Numbered from the stretch's first letter, positions 9,583 to 18,438 are shown. The stretch is 64,000 nucleotides of DNA from an uncultured Caryophanales bacterium (GCA_947571655.1 CANOYR010000007.1:1-64000); one strand, 5' to 3'. Translations and numbers: made by a program. The notes: generated by a model from the sequence alone, not told the origin.

Positions 9583-9613
9583 AAAAAAAGTACATACAAA
9601 TTGTACTTTTTTT
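9583..9613 (+). terminator. Rho-independent terminator after the HD-domain gene
   Basis: A-rich arm plus GTAC at 9583-9593 pairs with GTAC plus T-tract at 9603-9613. It lies 16 bp after the stop codon. Confidence 0.8.
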
Positions 9614-9807
9614 ATTATAAAATGAATGCATATTATGATTTTAAGACTTGTCAAAAAAGAGAATATAATAGATAAAGAATACATTTCAATTCTTATAAAA
9701 AAGTTTTATTTTAAAATAAGTACCAAAATAGTGTTCGTCTACAGGCTTAAAAAAGATGAAAAATCTCCAAAATATCTAAAAAAATAGATTTTAAATCATA
9801 AATTTGA

Positions 9808-9813
9808 TATAAT
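9808..9813 (+). promoter_or_regulatory. -10 element before the 9.8-kb hypothetical gene
   Basis: TATAAT at 9808-9813 is followed by a very strong purine-rich ribosome site (GGGGGAGGAGG, 9822-9832). The -35 is not clear. Confidence 0.5.
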
Positions 9814-9841
9814 ACAAGCACGGGGGAGGAGGAATTAAAAA

Positions 9842-10375
9842 TTGAAAGAAGTGAATAGTAATACAAATGATATTGCCAAAGTACTAAAAAAAGTAAACAT
9901 TACTGCAGAAATGGAAAAAAGAATTGCTTATGAAAAAATTGATTGTGAGAGAGAACTATGGATTGAAAAAGGGAAAGAATACATATATCCAGAAAAATAT
10001 AATGAATGGGAAAATTTTATTAGGACTTTCACTGATAAATCAATCTGTACTCCGGAAACAATAGTTACTTTTGTTTCTGTAATTGATGTAACATTGAAAA
10101 TAATAGAAGAATTGGAACATGAAACAGCATCTAATGTTTCTATTAGAGTAAATAATGCACTTTATCCAATTACAGTACTTGAATTTATTCGTAATATTGT
10201 ATTACGTTTTGCAAACAATGGCCCTTCATTCTTTGAACTCACGGATTATAAAGGAATAACATTAGATGAAAGACAAGCTATTTTACGTCATAAAAATCGA
10301 AATGAAGAGTTAAAACGATTAAATTCATCTAGTTTATCAGGACACAAATCTATAATAAAAAAATGGAAGCATTAA
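9842..10375 (+). CDS. Hypothetical protein, 177 aa, TTG start
   Basis: No family recognised. The start is the TTG at 9842, chosen because it follows an exceptionally strong GGGGGAGGAGG site by about 9 bases; no ATG is in frame until residue 21. The protein is soluble, helical and acidic at its N-terminus with a basic tail (ending SIIKKWKH). It stands alone between a terminator on each side, so it is a single-gene unit. Its C-terminal KKWKH/KEYKH-like ending resembles that of the hypothetical protein at 643-1659 only superficially. Confidence 0.65.
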   Translation: MKEVNSNTNDIAKVLKKVNITAEMEKRIAYEKIDCERELWIEKGKEYIYPEKYNEWENFIRTFTDKSICTPETIVTFVSVIDVTLKIIEELEHETASNVSIRVNNALYPITVLEFIRNIVLRFANNGPSFFELTDYKGITLDERQAILRHKNRNEELKRLNSSSLSGHKSIIKKWKH

Positions 10376-10398
10376 AAAATTTTATAACCTAATATTAG

Positions 10399-10418
10399 TC
10401 GCAGAAATGCGATTTTTA
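10399..10418 (+). terminator. Short hairpin terminator
   Basis: TCGCA (10399-10403) pairs with TGCGA (10408-10412), followed by a T-rich stretch, 23 bp after the preceding stop codon. Confidence 0.65.
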
Positions 10419-10550
10419 TTTGTTCTTTTTAAATCTACATAAGGATTTCTTACATACTGTAAATGATACCAAGAACTACAAAACACTATCTTTAAATATT
10501 ATCATTGCAGTAGAATCTTCTTACTTCTCGAATAGATGTATGATAAAAAG

Positions 10551-10579
10551 TTGTAAAAAGAAAAGAGTTATAGTATAAT
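10551..10579 (+). promoter_or_regulatory. Sigma-A promoter of the thymidylate kinase gene
   Basis: TTGTAA (10551-10556) and TATAAT (10574-10579) are separated by 17 bp; the gene starts 23 bp downstream of the -10. Confidence 0.8.
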
Positions 10580-10602
10580 GAGCTTATAAAGAGGGAGATA
10601 AT

Positions 10603-11268
10603 ATGAAAGGGAAATTAATCGCTATGGAAGGAACTGATTGTTCGGGAAAAGAAACACAAGCGAATTTACTAGTCAAAAAATTACAAGCAATGGGATTAAA
10701 AGCAATTCGAGTTGGATTTCCGATGTATGATACTCCAACTGGAAAAATTGTTGGTGGTCCATTTCAAGGCACCTTTAATATTTGTAAAAGTTGGTTTCCT
10801 GAAGGACCAACCAAAGTAGATCCCAAAATCTCATGTTTATTTTATGCAACAGATCGGAAATACAACTTTCCAAAAATCCAAAAATATCTAGAGGAGGGCT
10901 ATTATGTAATTCTTGATCGTTATGTGAGTTCTAATATGGCACATCAAGGATCTAAAATTGAAGACAAAGAAGAAAGATTTTATTTCTATCGTTGGATTGA
11001 TAAACTAGAATACTGGCTATTAGAACTTCCAAAGGCTGATTTTACTTTCTACTTACATATGCCATATCATTTTACGAAAGAACTTATGAAAAAAAGAATA
11101 GAAAGCGACGAATTAGAAAAAGATGATAACTATTTGATACGATCAGAAGAAACTTATATTGAATTATCAGAGCTTTATCATTGGAACACAATTCACTGTG
11201 TAGAAAACAACCAAATTCGCTCCATTGAAGAAATCAATACAGACATTTTAAAAATTATCATTCATTAA
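10603..11268 (+). CDS. tmk: Thymidylate kinase
   Basis: A 221-residue P-loop kinase of the thymidylate kinase family, which phosphorylates dTMP to dTDP. The P-loop is MEGTDCSGKETQ (residues 8-19), where the usual GKTT is GKET; the DR-motif is LDRYVSSNMAHQG. The Cys-Ser in the P-loop and the insert around GPFQGTFNICKSWFPEGP depart from the commonest Tmk sequence, so a related deoxynucleoside kinase is possible. It is a single gene with its own promoter and terminator. Confidence 0.85.
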   Translation: MKGKLIAMEGTDCSGKETQANLLVKKLQAMGLKAIRVGFPMYDTPTGKIVGGPFQGTFNICKSWFPEGPTKVDPKISCLFYATDRKYNFPKIQKYLEEGYYVILDRYVSSNMAHQGSKIEDKEERFYFYRWIDKLEYWLLELPKADFTFYLHMPYHFTKELMKKRIESDELEKDDNYLIRSEETYIELSELYHWNTIHCVENNQIRSIEEINTDILKIIIH

Positions 11269-11270
11269 TA

Positions 11271-11296
11271 AAACCTCACCTTTTAGTGTGAGGTTT
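11271..11296 (+). terminator. Terminator hairpin after the kinase gene
   Basis: AAACCTCAC (11271-11279) pairs with GTGAGGTTT (11288-11296), 2 bp after the stop codon; there is only a weak T-tract. Confidence 0.6.
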
Positions 11297-11305
11297 ATGG
11301 ATACT

Positions 11306-11335
11306 AAAACCTATTCCTAGGAATAGGTTTTATTT
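11306..11335. terminator. Bidirectional terminator between convergent genes
   Basis: A perfect 26-bp palindrome (11306-11331, half-site AAAACCTATTCCT) is followed by TATTTTTATA and ends 5 bp from the end of the pilB-like gene on the other strand. It can serve both genes. Confidence 0.8.
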
Positions 11336-13447
11336 TTATATGAGGGAAGAATCGGCTTCTTTTGTTTCATCAATAATAGAATGAAGATCTTTAAGCATTT
11401 CACTTGTATCTTTTAATGGTTGAGGTTGAACTTTAACAGTCATCTCCTGTGGAGGTGTACTTTGCAAAGGAACTGGATTAGTAGTTGTTTGTTCGATGAT
11501 TGGATTTTGTCCATCTTTAATGATTGACTGCATATCCATTAGCATTTCACTGGTATTTTTTGGAGTGATAGTTGGCTGACTAGGAACAACTGGAGTTAAT
11601 GTTTTTTCATTTTGTGGTTGAGAAGCACCTAAGGTTACTCCAGTTTTAAGATTTTGCATTTGAGGTTCTATATTTTTCTCTGATTCAATTAAACTTTGTT
11701 CTTGAGGATTCATAGTAGCAGGAAGAGTTAAATTAACACTCTGATTTTGCGTTGTAATTGGAGGTTGTCCATCAATGGCTACAGAAGGAGATGGAGCTAT
11801 TTCATTAGGAGATGGTGTAGAATTTAAAGTTACAGTAGGGGGAGTAAATTGTATCTGAGGTGAAGATTCTTCTTTGATTTCCTGAGATGGTTGCTCCTGA
11901 GCAATTATAGTAGTTGGAGAAGATAAAGAATTCTCCTGATTTTGAACTACATTTGTCATAATCTTTGGTTGCTCTAAAGCAGATGATTGTTCATTTGGTA
12001 TGAAAGTGGAAGGAGATAAAGAATCATTGTTAGAGGATAAAGAATTCGAAATCATAGTAGGGGCACTAAATTGTATCTGAGGGGAAGATTGTTCCTTTGC
12101 CTCCTGGACAGTTTGTTCCTGAGGATTGATAGTATTTAAAGATACTGTAGATTCTTGGCTTTCTAAATCATTATGATTTTTATCAGAATCTGTCTGTTCA
12201 AGATTCTTTTGTTTTTCTAATTCTTCTTGTTCTTCCTGAATTCGCCTTTTAGAAGAGACAATATCCTCAATCTCAATTAGTTTATAAATTTCTTCAAATG
12301 TAGTAAAACCTTTAATTACTTTATCTAGTCCATCTTCTAATAAAGTAATCGTATCATTTTTCTCATACACCATTCTTCGTAGTTCATCTTTATCTGCAGC
12401 TGACTTATTGATAATATCACGAATTCCATCATTGACACTTAACACCTCTTGAATTGCAATTCTTCCTAAAAACCCATTACTACAATACTCACACTTACCA
12501 GTTTCCCACATTTCAGTAATATTAATATCAAAAATATCCTTAAAAACTTTCTTTTCATAAGGAGTCGTAGGACGTAGTTTTTTACAATGTGGACAAAGTC
12601 TTCTTGCTAATTTTTGAGAAATAATTCCCTCCAAAGCAGTTGCTAATAAATATCGCTCTACATCCATATCTAAAAGTCGCTCAATGGTAGACAAAGAATC
12701 ATTCGTATGAACCGTTGAAAAGACAATGTGTCCAGTAATCGATGCACGAACAGCAATACGAGCAGTTTCAGAATCACGAATTTCTCCAATTAATATTACA
12801 TTAGGATCTTGACGTAAAATAGAACGAAGCGCAGCAGCAAAAGTCATCCCAATTTCACTATTTACTTGTACTTGATTAATTCCTTCGATATTCATTTCAA
12901 TCGGATCTTCTACAGTGATAATATTGGTTTGTTCATTATTTAAAGTCTGTAACATCGCATAAGTAGTCGTCGATTTACCAGAACCTGTGGCACCAGTTAC
13001 TAAGATAATACCATTAGGAATTTGTGTCATGCGCAGTACCTTTTGATAATTGATAGGAGAAAAGTCTAACTTGCTTAATCCTTCCAAACTCATACTATAA
13101 TCTAAAATACGAATAACTACTTTTTCCCCTTCATTAGTAGGAAGTGCAGATACACGCATATCCAAATCTAAATTATCAATTCGTCCCTTAATCGCACCAT
13201 CTTGAGGAAGTCGATTTTCTGTAATATTCATACCAGAAATTAGCTTAATTCTAGTAATAATATTTCTTTCACTCTCTTTAGGAAGAATTGTATGATCTTG
13301 CAAATTTCCATCAATACGCATTCTAATTTTTAAACCATCTTCTAAGGGATCAAAATGAATATCGGATGCACGCGATTTTACTGCGACTAAAATAATATTG
13401 TTGACCAAATCAACAATTGGTGTATTTTCTACATCATACTTTACCAT
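11336..13447 (-). CDS. PilB/GspE-type secretion or pilus ATPase with long disordered C-terminal tail
   Basis: A 703-residue protein. Residues 10-400 are a GspE/PilB-type ATPase: N2-like domain with SRASDIHFDP, Walker A GATGSGKST at 152-160, Asp box and Walker B (NVILIGEIRDSETA, 216-229), His box ITGHIVFSTVHTND, and a tetracysteine zinc site C285/C288 and C319/C322. The N1 (MshEN) domain found in many family members is absent. Residues 411-703 are a Gln/Ser/Pro/Thr-rich tail with repeated blocks (SPQIQF twice) and a duplicated motif, NTSEMLMDMQSII at 631 and DTSEMLKDLHSII at 680. Relatives power type IV pilus or competence pseudopilus assembly. Divergent prepilin-like genes support that role. 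No PilC or prepilin peptidase is in the window. Confidence 0.88.
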   Translation of the reverse strand: MVKYDVENTPIVDLVNNIILVAVKSRASDIHFDPLEDGLKIRMRIDGNLQDHTILPKESERNIITRIKLISGMNITENRLPQDGAIKGRIDNLDLDMRVSALPTNEGEKVVIRILDYSMSLEGLSKLDFSPINYQKVLRMTQIPNGIILVTGATGSGKSTTTYAMLQTLNNEQTNIITVEDPIEMNIEGINQVQVNSEIGMTFAAALRSILRQDPNVILIGEIRDSETARIAVRASITGHIVFSTVHTNDSLSTIERLLDMDVERYLLATALEGIISQKLARRLCPHCKKLRPTTPYEKKVFKDIFDINITEMWETGKCEYCSNGFLGRIAIQEVLSVNDGIRDIINKSAADKDELRRMVYEKNDTITLLEDGLDKVIKGFTTFEEIYKLIEIEDIVSSKRRIQEEQEELEKQKNLEQTDSDKNHNDLESQESTVSLNTINPQEQTVQEAKEQSSPQIQFSAPTMISNSLSSNNDSLSPSTFIPNEQSSALEQPKIMTNVVQNQENSLSSPTTIIAQEQPSQEIKEESSPQIQFTPPTVTLNSTPSPNEIAPSPSVAIDGQPPITTQNQSVNLTLPATMNPQEQSLIESEKNIEPQMQNLKTGVTLGASQPQNEKTLTPVVPSQPTITPKNTSEMLMDMQSIIKDGQNPIIEQTTTNPVPLQSTPPQEMTVKVQPQPLKDTSEMLKDLHSIIDETKEADSSLI

Positions 13448-13479
13448 TCTATCACCCTTATTATTCTTTTAAATTCCCT

Positions 13480-13496
13480 ATAGTATTTTATACTAT
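13480..13496. promoter_or_regulatory. Inverted repeat between divergent pilB-like and prepilin genes
   Basis: ATAGTAT-TTT-ATACTAT forms a perfect 7-3-7 inverted repeat next to a TATAAT (13504-13509) for the plus-strand gene. It may be an operator; it is AT-rich and could be a coincidence. Confidence 0.35.
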
Positions 13497-13545
13497 TTTA
13501 TTATATAATACTTTTGGAAGATAATCAATAAAGGAAAGTGATTTT

Positions 13546-14583
13546 GTGAAAAGAGTTAAAAATCATGGGTTCATTTTAATAGAAACACTCGTTGTTGCCG
13601 TTTTCATCATGACCATCTTTATTTTTATTTACAGAAACTCAATTCCTATGATTGGAAAATATGAAGAATTGGCTAGATTTGATGATTTGGATAGTGTTTA
13701 TGCTGCCAATATGATAAGAAAAATGGTAACGAATTATCTTTCCTTTGAGCAGATTGACAACCTACTTAGTAATGTTACCTATGTAGATATTTCAAATTGT
13801 AGTGATAATGAACTGTATACAGATGTCGCCTACTGTACAAAATTAAAAGCCAATTTACAAATTGAAGATGAAGATATAGTTTTCATCACTCGCTACAATA
13901 TTTCAGAAATTGTCCCTTCATTAAATAAAAGTTTTCGAGATACCGTAAAAGAAGATGTGCGTTTTGATTCAGGGAATTTAAGTGATTTTAGAAGCTACTT
14001 AAAAACAGTTCCTGACAATGAGAGTTTTTATAATCCTGCTAATATTTCAAATAAAGCGATGGGAGTTTATCGTCTTTTTATTACAAGAAGTGTTCGTCTT
14101 GCTGATGGAACAATTGAGACAAAATACTCCAATATCGGAATTTATAAAACCACTTATGCAATTTCTAGTGTTGGTACCAGTGCATCCCTAAGAGCCAATG
14201 GCAATTCCTTAGTATTAGATGTTGGAGAAAATTATCCATTTACCTCCTTCTTAAAAATTCAATATTCTACCTCTGGAGGAAACACTGTATGTAATCCACC
14301 CAACAATGCAACTTTAGGAACAAAAGATCAAGTAATTACTTGTGTTTTAACCGAAAAAAACGGAAATCAATTATTTACCCATTTTACAGTAAAACATGGA
14401 TATACTCCAGCAATGGAAGGATATGAGTATCAATGTGGTACAGAGGAATGTGGTTGTGTATCTAACCCAATGAATCCAACAGAATGTATTCCTAATCAAT
14501 GTTCTTTAACCTGTAGTGGAATGATGCCTAACTGTTATAAAGGGGGAACCTATGACGAGGAATCCAACAAGTGTTTATACTAA
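13546..14583 (+). CDS. Prepilin-like protein with Cys-rich C-terminus
   Basis: A 345-residue protein with a class-3/type IV prepilin N-terminus: short basic leader MKRVKNHG, then FILIETLVVAVFIMTIFIFIY with Glu at +5, so cleavage after Gly8 is expected. The ectodomain is large and not recognised. The last 55 residues hold ten cysteines (for example CGTEECGCV, CIPNQCSLTCSG), suggesting disulphides outside the membrane. The start is GTG at 13546 behind an AAAGGAAAGTG site. It is followed 21 bp later by a second prepilin-like gene, and the PilB-like ATPase is divergent. Confidence 0.85.
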   Translation: MKRVKNHGFILIETLVVAVFIMTIFIFIYRNSIPMIGKYEELARFDDLDSVYAANMIRKMVTNYLSFEQIDNLLSNVTYVDISNCSDNELYTDVAYCTKLKANLQIEDEDIVFITRYNISEIVPSLNKSFRDTVKEDVRFDSGNLSDFRSYLKTVPDNESFYNPANISNKAMGVYRLFITRSVRLADGTIETKYSNIGIYKTTYAISSVGTSASLRANGNSLVLDVGENYPFTSFLKIQYSTSGGNTVCNPPNNATLGTKDQVITCVLTEKNGNQLFTHFTVKHGYTPAMEGYEYQCGTEECGCVSNPMNPTECIPNQCSLTCSGMMPNCYKGGTYDEESNKCLY

Positions 14584-14604
14584 AAAGGGAAAGGAGAAAG
14601 ATGA

Positions 14605-16167
14605 ATGAAAAGACTGAATAATCATGGAATTAGTCTTGTAGAAATTGTTGTTACCTTCGCAATTGTAATGGCAATTATTAGTGGATTATTAGCAATTATT
14701 ATGAATTATCGATTACAAGCTCAAAATTCTTTCTCAAAACTAGAACTTCAAACTTATAAAAATAATCTAACAAAAACAATTCAAGATGATATTTTAAACT
14801 TTGGAATTGGAGAAATTAATACTGCTGGTGGATGTAACAGTGAAAGTAATAAAGAACGCTTTTCTGCTTGTGCAAATTTAATATTTAAAAATGGTTCAGA
14901 AAAAATTTTAGCCATTTCTAAAATAGAAAAAGACAATCGTGAATCTTTAGAAAACAAATATATCTATTACGACAACGAAAAATATCCTTTAAAAGACAAT
15001 CTACCTAAAAATATTCCTACGGGAAGATCTGCCTATGATTTTCAAAGCATTTTTATCTCTTCTGACAATTTTTTATCTGTCGATAATGCTTTATTATCTG
15101 ATGGAAAAGAAATTAAAATTTATGCAATTGATGTTTCAATTGAACATATCGAATATGAAGAAGATTTTGGTCTTCATATCGTAACTTCTGATGCAGATTT
15201 TTTAACAACCAATGCCTTAATTACTGAATTTTCTTACACAGGAGATGTTCAAGAATTCATTGCTTCTGCCGATGGAACTTATCGAATTGAATTGTGGGGT
15301 GCCTCTGGTGGAAACATAGATCCTTACATTGGAGGAAAGGGAGCTTATACTGGCGGATATATTACTTTAAAGAAAAATCAAGTACTCTACATCTATGTTG
15401 GTGGCGAAGGAAAAGCAGAATTGGAAGGTGGCTATAATGGGGGAAGTTCAATTTCTGAAACACAAACACTTTATGGAGCTCCTGGAGGAGGTGCGACTGA
15501 TGTTAGATTGGTTGGAGGAAACTGGAACTCATTTGAAGGTCTTAAAAGTCGCATTATGGTTGCTGCTGGTGGCGGAGGTGCCAATTATCGAAATATAACT
15601 GCAGAAAAAGATAAGAAACTCTATGGCTCTGGAAATGGCGGATCTGGAGGAGGCTTATGGGGATATGATGGAATCAGTGAATTCTATACGACAACAGATA
15701 TTGGATATACAAGTGCCGATTTTCATGCTATTGGTGGTGGTGCCACTCAAGTATTAGGCGGTACAAAAAAAGGATATGATAATGAGCAAGAGCTTATTTC
15801 TTCTGCCATTACAGGAGGCTTCGGACAAGCAAACGTTACTGAACAATCTGGTGGAGGAGGAGGATGGTACACAGGATCACAGGGAAGTAATGGTGGTGCT
15901 GGAGGAGGTTCTTCTTATATCTCTGGACACCTTGGATGCCAAGCCATAAATCCTAATTCTTCCATCAATAGTATTAATCATCGAGCAGATTCTGAATATC
16001 CCTCTTACGTTTTTACCAACACAACAATGATTGATGGAGAAGGATATCTTTGGAATTCTAATACACAACCAACAAAAAAACAAACAATGCCAAGTAACGG
16101 AGTTACTAAAATTGATGGTGGAAATATTGGGAATGGACATGCAAGAATTACCTATTTGGGTTTATAA
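14605..16167 (+). CDS. Prepilin-like protein fused to a glycine-rich (ALK/LTK-like) domain
   Basis: A 520-residue protein. Residues 1-30 are a type IV prepilin leader and helix (MKRLNNHG then ISLVEIVVTFAIVMAIISGLL). Residues about 35-205 form an unrecognised pilin body. From residue 210 to the end lies a glycine-rich domain with YRIELWGASGG, KGAYTGGYI, YIYVGGEG, GAPGGGATDVRL and AAGGGGANYR, strongly resembling the glycine-rich fold of ALK/LTK receptors and bacterial Gly_rich proteins (Pfam PF12810). The ectodomain is probably exposed on the cell surface or pilus tip. It sits 21 bp after another prepilin gene and is followed by a terminator 100 bp downstream. Confidence 0.85.
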   Translation: MKRLNNHGISLVEIVVTFAIVMAIISGLLAIIMNYRLQAQNSFSKLELQTYKNNLTKTIQDDILNFGIGEINTAGGCNSESNKERFSACANLIFKNGSEKILAISKIEKDNRESLENKYIYYDNEKYPLKDNLPKNIPTGRSAYDFQSIFISSDNFLSVDNALLSDGKEIKIYAIDVSIEHIEYEEDFGLHIVTSDADFLTTNALITEFSYTGDVQEFIASADGTYRIELWGASGGNIDPYIGGKGAYTGGYITLKKNQVLYIYVGGEGKAELEGGYNGGSSISETQTLYGAPGGGATDVRLVGGNWNSFEGLKSRIMVAAGGGGANYRNITAEKDKKLYGSGNGGSGGGLWGYDGISEFYTTTDIGYTSADFHAIGGGATQVLGGTKKGYDNEQELISSAITGGFGQANVTEQSGGGGGWYTGSQGSNGGAGGGSSYISGHLGCQAINPNSSINSINHRADSEYPSYVFTNTTMIDGEGYLWNSNTQPTKKQTMPSNGVTKIDGGNIGNGHARITYLGL

Positions 16168-16265
16168 AATTAAAAAACAAATATCGTTTAAATAATTTCG
16201 ATTTAAATTTTTAGAATGAATAAAGTGATTAATCATAGGAACCTGTAAATAAAATAGTGTAAAAT

Positions 16266-16308
16266 AAAAATCTTTCCATGATGAAATAAAAAAATGGAGA
16301 GATTTTTT
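16266..16308 (+). terminator. Terminator after the glycine-rich prepilin gene
   Basis: AAAAATCTTTCCAT (16266-16279) pairs with ATGGAGAGATTTTT (16294-16307) with one wobble, ending in a T-tract. Confidence 0.8.
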
Positions 16309-16404
16309 AAATGGAAAAAAATACTAGATCATTCTAAATATTCAAGTGAATGAATCTTTTTATTTAGCGAGTACTTAAAAGATATTAATATCAAGTTTTG
16401 CTTT

Positions 16405-17355
16405 TTAATGAAATAGCAAAGGAAAGAATAAGAAATAAAGAATACTTGCCAAAATCACTTGAAGGATTCGACTCCAAAAATAAGGAAAGTATCTTAAATT
16501 TTGCTCAGATAAAAAAGACAGTACCTGCATATGAATACTAAATCCACCAAAAGAAAGAAATACTAAAATCAAAAGACCTTTAAAAAATAAAGAAAAAGAA
16601 GATGTCCCAACAAGCTTAATTCCCTGTGTCATTTCAAGTAGTCCAGATAAAAAGATTTTAACAAAATCTTCCATAGGAATCATACTTTGTAATATCGTAG
16701 TAAGTACCAAAAAACAAGTAACTACACCTAACAAAAGAAAGGTAGTATTTAAAGAATCTATGATGCTTTTTGTAAAAATTTTTCCAAAATTATACGATTT
16801 TTTTTCTTTAAAAAAATCTCTTTTTTCCTCTTTTTCAAAATCTTTCATCGATTCTTTTCTTTCTAAAATACCAAGAATAATATTACTAGAAATATGACAA
16901 AACAAAAGGAAGAGGGCAAGTGTTTGATTATGAAGCAGTGTTGTTCCAATAAATCCTAAAATAAATAAAGGATTTGCAAAATGAGTAAATGTTAATAATT
17001 GTTCTCCTTCTTCCTTGGTTAGAATCTTTTCCCCAACGAGTCTAGAAGTATATTTCGCACTACTCGGAAATCCTGAAATCATACTAATAAAAAGAATAAA
17101 ACTAGATTCTTTAGGTAGACCAAAAAGTTGAGGCATCCATCTTCCAAAATATTTTCCTAGAAAATGAATAAAATCATATTCAATTAATAAATTGGATAAT
17201 ACAAAAAAAGGAAATAAAGAAGGAAATAAATTCTCTTTCCAAATAGAAATAGAAAAACCTACACTTTCAATCACCTCTTTAGAATAAGTAATTAAAAGAA
17301 TTGTAAGAATCGCAAAAAAGGCGACAATGAATGAGGATGTATTTATTTTTTTCAT
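16405..17355 (-). CDS. ylbJ: YlbJ-type sporulation integral membrane protein
   Basis: A 316-residue polytopic membrane protein with about eight hydrophobic segments. The pattern NLFPSLFPFFVLSNLLI, PQLFGLPKESSF and ISGFPSSAKYTSRLV fits the YlbJ family, needed for spore cortex formation in Bacillus. The region of residues 160-190 is a charged cytoplasmic or external loop. It is divergent from a YlbL-type protease gene; ylbJ and ylbL are also neighbours in Bacillus, which supports the call. The transport substrate is unknown. Confidence 0.85.
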   Translation of the reverse strand: MKKINTSSFIVAFFAILTILLITYSKEVIESVGFSISIWKENLFPSLFPFFVLSNLLIEYDFIHFLGKYFGRWMPQLFGLPKESSFILFISMISGFPSSAKYTSRLVGEKILTKEEGEQLLTFTHFANPLFILGFIGTTLLHNQTLALFLLFCHISSNIILGILERKESMKDFEKEEKRDFFKEKKSYNFGKIFTKSIIDSLNTTFLLLGVVTCFLVLTTILQSMIPMEDFVKIFLSGLLEMTQGIKLVGTSSFSLFFKGLLILVFLSFGGFSIHMQVLSFLSEQNLRYFPYFWSRILQVILASILYFLFFPLLFH

Positions 17356-17371
17356 AAAAAATCTCCATTTG

Positions 17372-17380
17372 TGTTATAAT
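17372..17380 (+). promoter_or_regulatory. Extended -10 promoter of the YlbL-like gene
   Basis: TGTTATAAT (TG-n-TATAAT) lies 20 bp before the start codon and partly covers the ylbJ upstream region. The -35 is weak. Confidence 0.6.
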
Positions 17381-17400
17381 TTAGTAGAGGGAATGATTCG

Positions 17401-18438
17401 ATGTTTAGTAAACTATATGAAAAAATAAAAAAAATTATTAAAGAACAGTATCTATTTTTTAGCTTTTGCCTCGTATCGCTAGTAGTTCTTGTATATCCAC
17501 TTCCTTACTATATTTATAGTGGTGGGGGTTTAATTTCTGCTGATCAAAGAGTCGAAATTAAAGATGGATATCAGGCAGAAGGAAGCTTTCATTTCTGCTA
17601 CGTGTCTGAACTAAAAGCAACACTGCCCACCTATCTTTTAGCTCATATTTTGCCAGATTGGGATCTCGTTAAAATTTCTGATATCGCACTTTCCAAAACA
17701 GAAACAGACGAAGATATCTTCCTAAGGGATCGTCTATTTTTAAATGCTGGAAATACCAATGCGGTTTCTTTAGCCTACCAAAAAGCAGGACAATCCTTTG
17801 AAATTAAAGACACACAAAACTATGTAATTTATATCGACCAACAAGCCAATACAACCCTAAAAATTGGAGATGATATCAGAAAAATAAACGGAAAAGAAGT
17901 AAAAAATTTAGAAGAAATTCGTTCGATAATTTCTTCGAGTTCTGATGGGGAAAAGATATCATTCTCAGTCATTCGAGAGAAAAAAGAAATTGAAGCAACA
18001 GCTATAATTTACAAAGAGCAAGAAGAGTCTCGAATTGGAGTAGTGATTCAACCTGATTTTCAATATGAAACAAATCCAGAAATCCTAATAAAATTTTCAA
18101 ATAATGAAGCAGGTAGTTCAGGAGGTCTTCTTTTAACACTTTCCATTTACAATCAATTAGTACCAGAAGATATTACACATGGTCTAAAAATCGCAGGAAC
18201 TGGCACCATCGAAAGTGATGGTACTGTTGGGGAAATTAGTGGAGTAAAGTATAAACTAAAAGGAGCAGTAAAAGAAAAGGCAGATCTTTTCTTAGTACCA
18301 AACGGAAAAAACTATGAAGAAGCTATAAAAGAGAAGAAAAAACATAAATATAAAATTGAAATAATTGGAATTTCTACTTTTGAGGAAGCTCTTAAGTATT
18401 TAGAATCCATCCACCAGGAAACAGAGAAAGGGAAATAG
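17401..18438 (+). CDS. PDZ/Lon-type membrane protease (YlbL/SepM family)
   Basis: A 345-residue protein with one N-terminal membrane segment (residues 18-39), a PDZ-like domain (about 140-205, including LKIGDDIRKINGKEV) and a Lon-type serine protease domain. The Ser-Lys dyad is visible: Ser240 in AGSSGGLLL and Lys285 in GVKYKLKGA. Family members cleave extracytoplasmic substrates, such as competence peptide processing by SepM in streptococci; the substrate here is unknown. The start ATG follows AGAGGGA. Its neighbour ylbJ matches Bacillus ylbJ-ylbK-ylbL, with ylbK missing. Confidence 0.88.
   Translation: MFSKLYEKIKKIIKEQYLFFSFCLVSLVVLVYPLPYYIYSGGGLISADQRVEIKDGYQAEGSFHFCYVSELKATLPTYLLAHILPDWDLVKISDIALSKTETDEDIFLRDRLFLNAGNTNAVSLAYQKAGQSFEIKDTQNYVIYIDQQANTTLKIGDDIRKINGKEVKNLEEIRSIISSSSDGEKISFSVIREKKEIEATAIIYKEQEESRIGVVIQPDFQYETNPEILIKFSNNEAGSSGGLLLTLSIYNQLVPEDITHGLKIAGTGTIESDGTVGEISGVKYKLKGAVKEKADLFLVPNGKNYEEAIKEKKKHKYKIEIIGISTFEEALKYLESIHQETEKGK

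Noticed and set aside
10376-10602. Possible T-box or other riboswitch before the thymidylate kinase gene
   Set aside because: No T-box motif or long paired leader is visible, and a good promoter lies only 23 bp before the start, so there is no leader.
14605-16167. Collagen-like or silk-like repeat protein
   Set aside because: The glycine pattern is not G-X-Y or GAGAGS; it follows the GGG...GATDVRL layout of the glycine-rich ALK-like fold.
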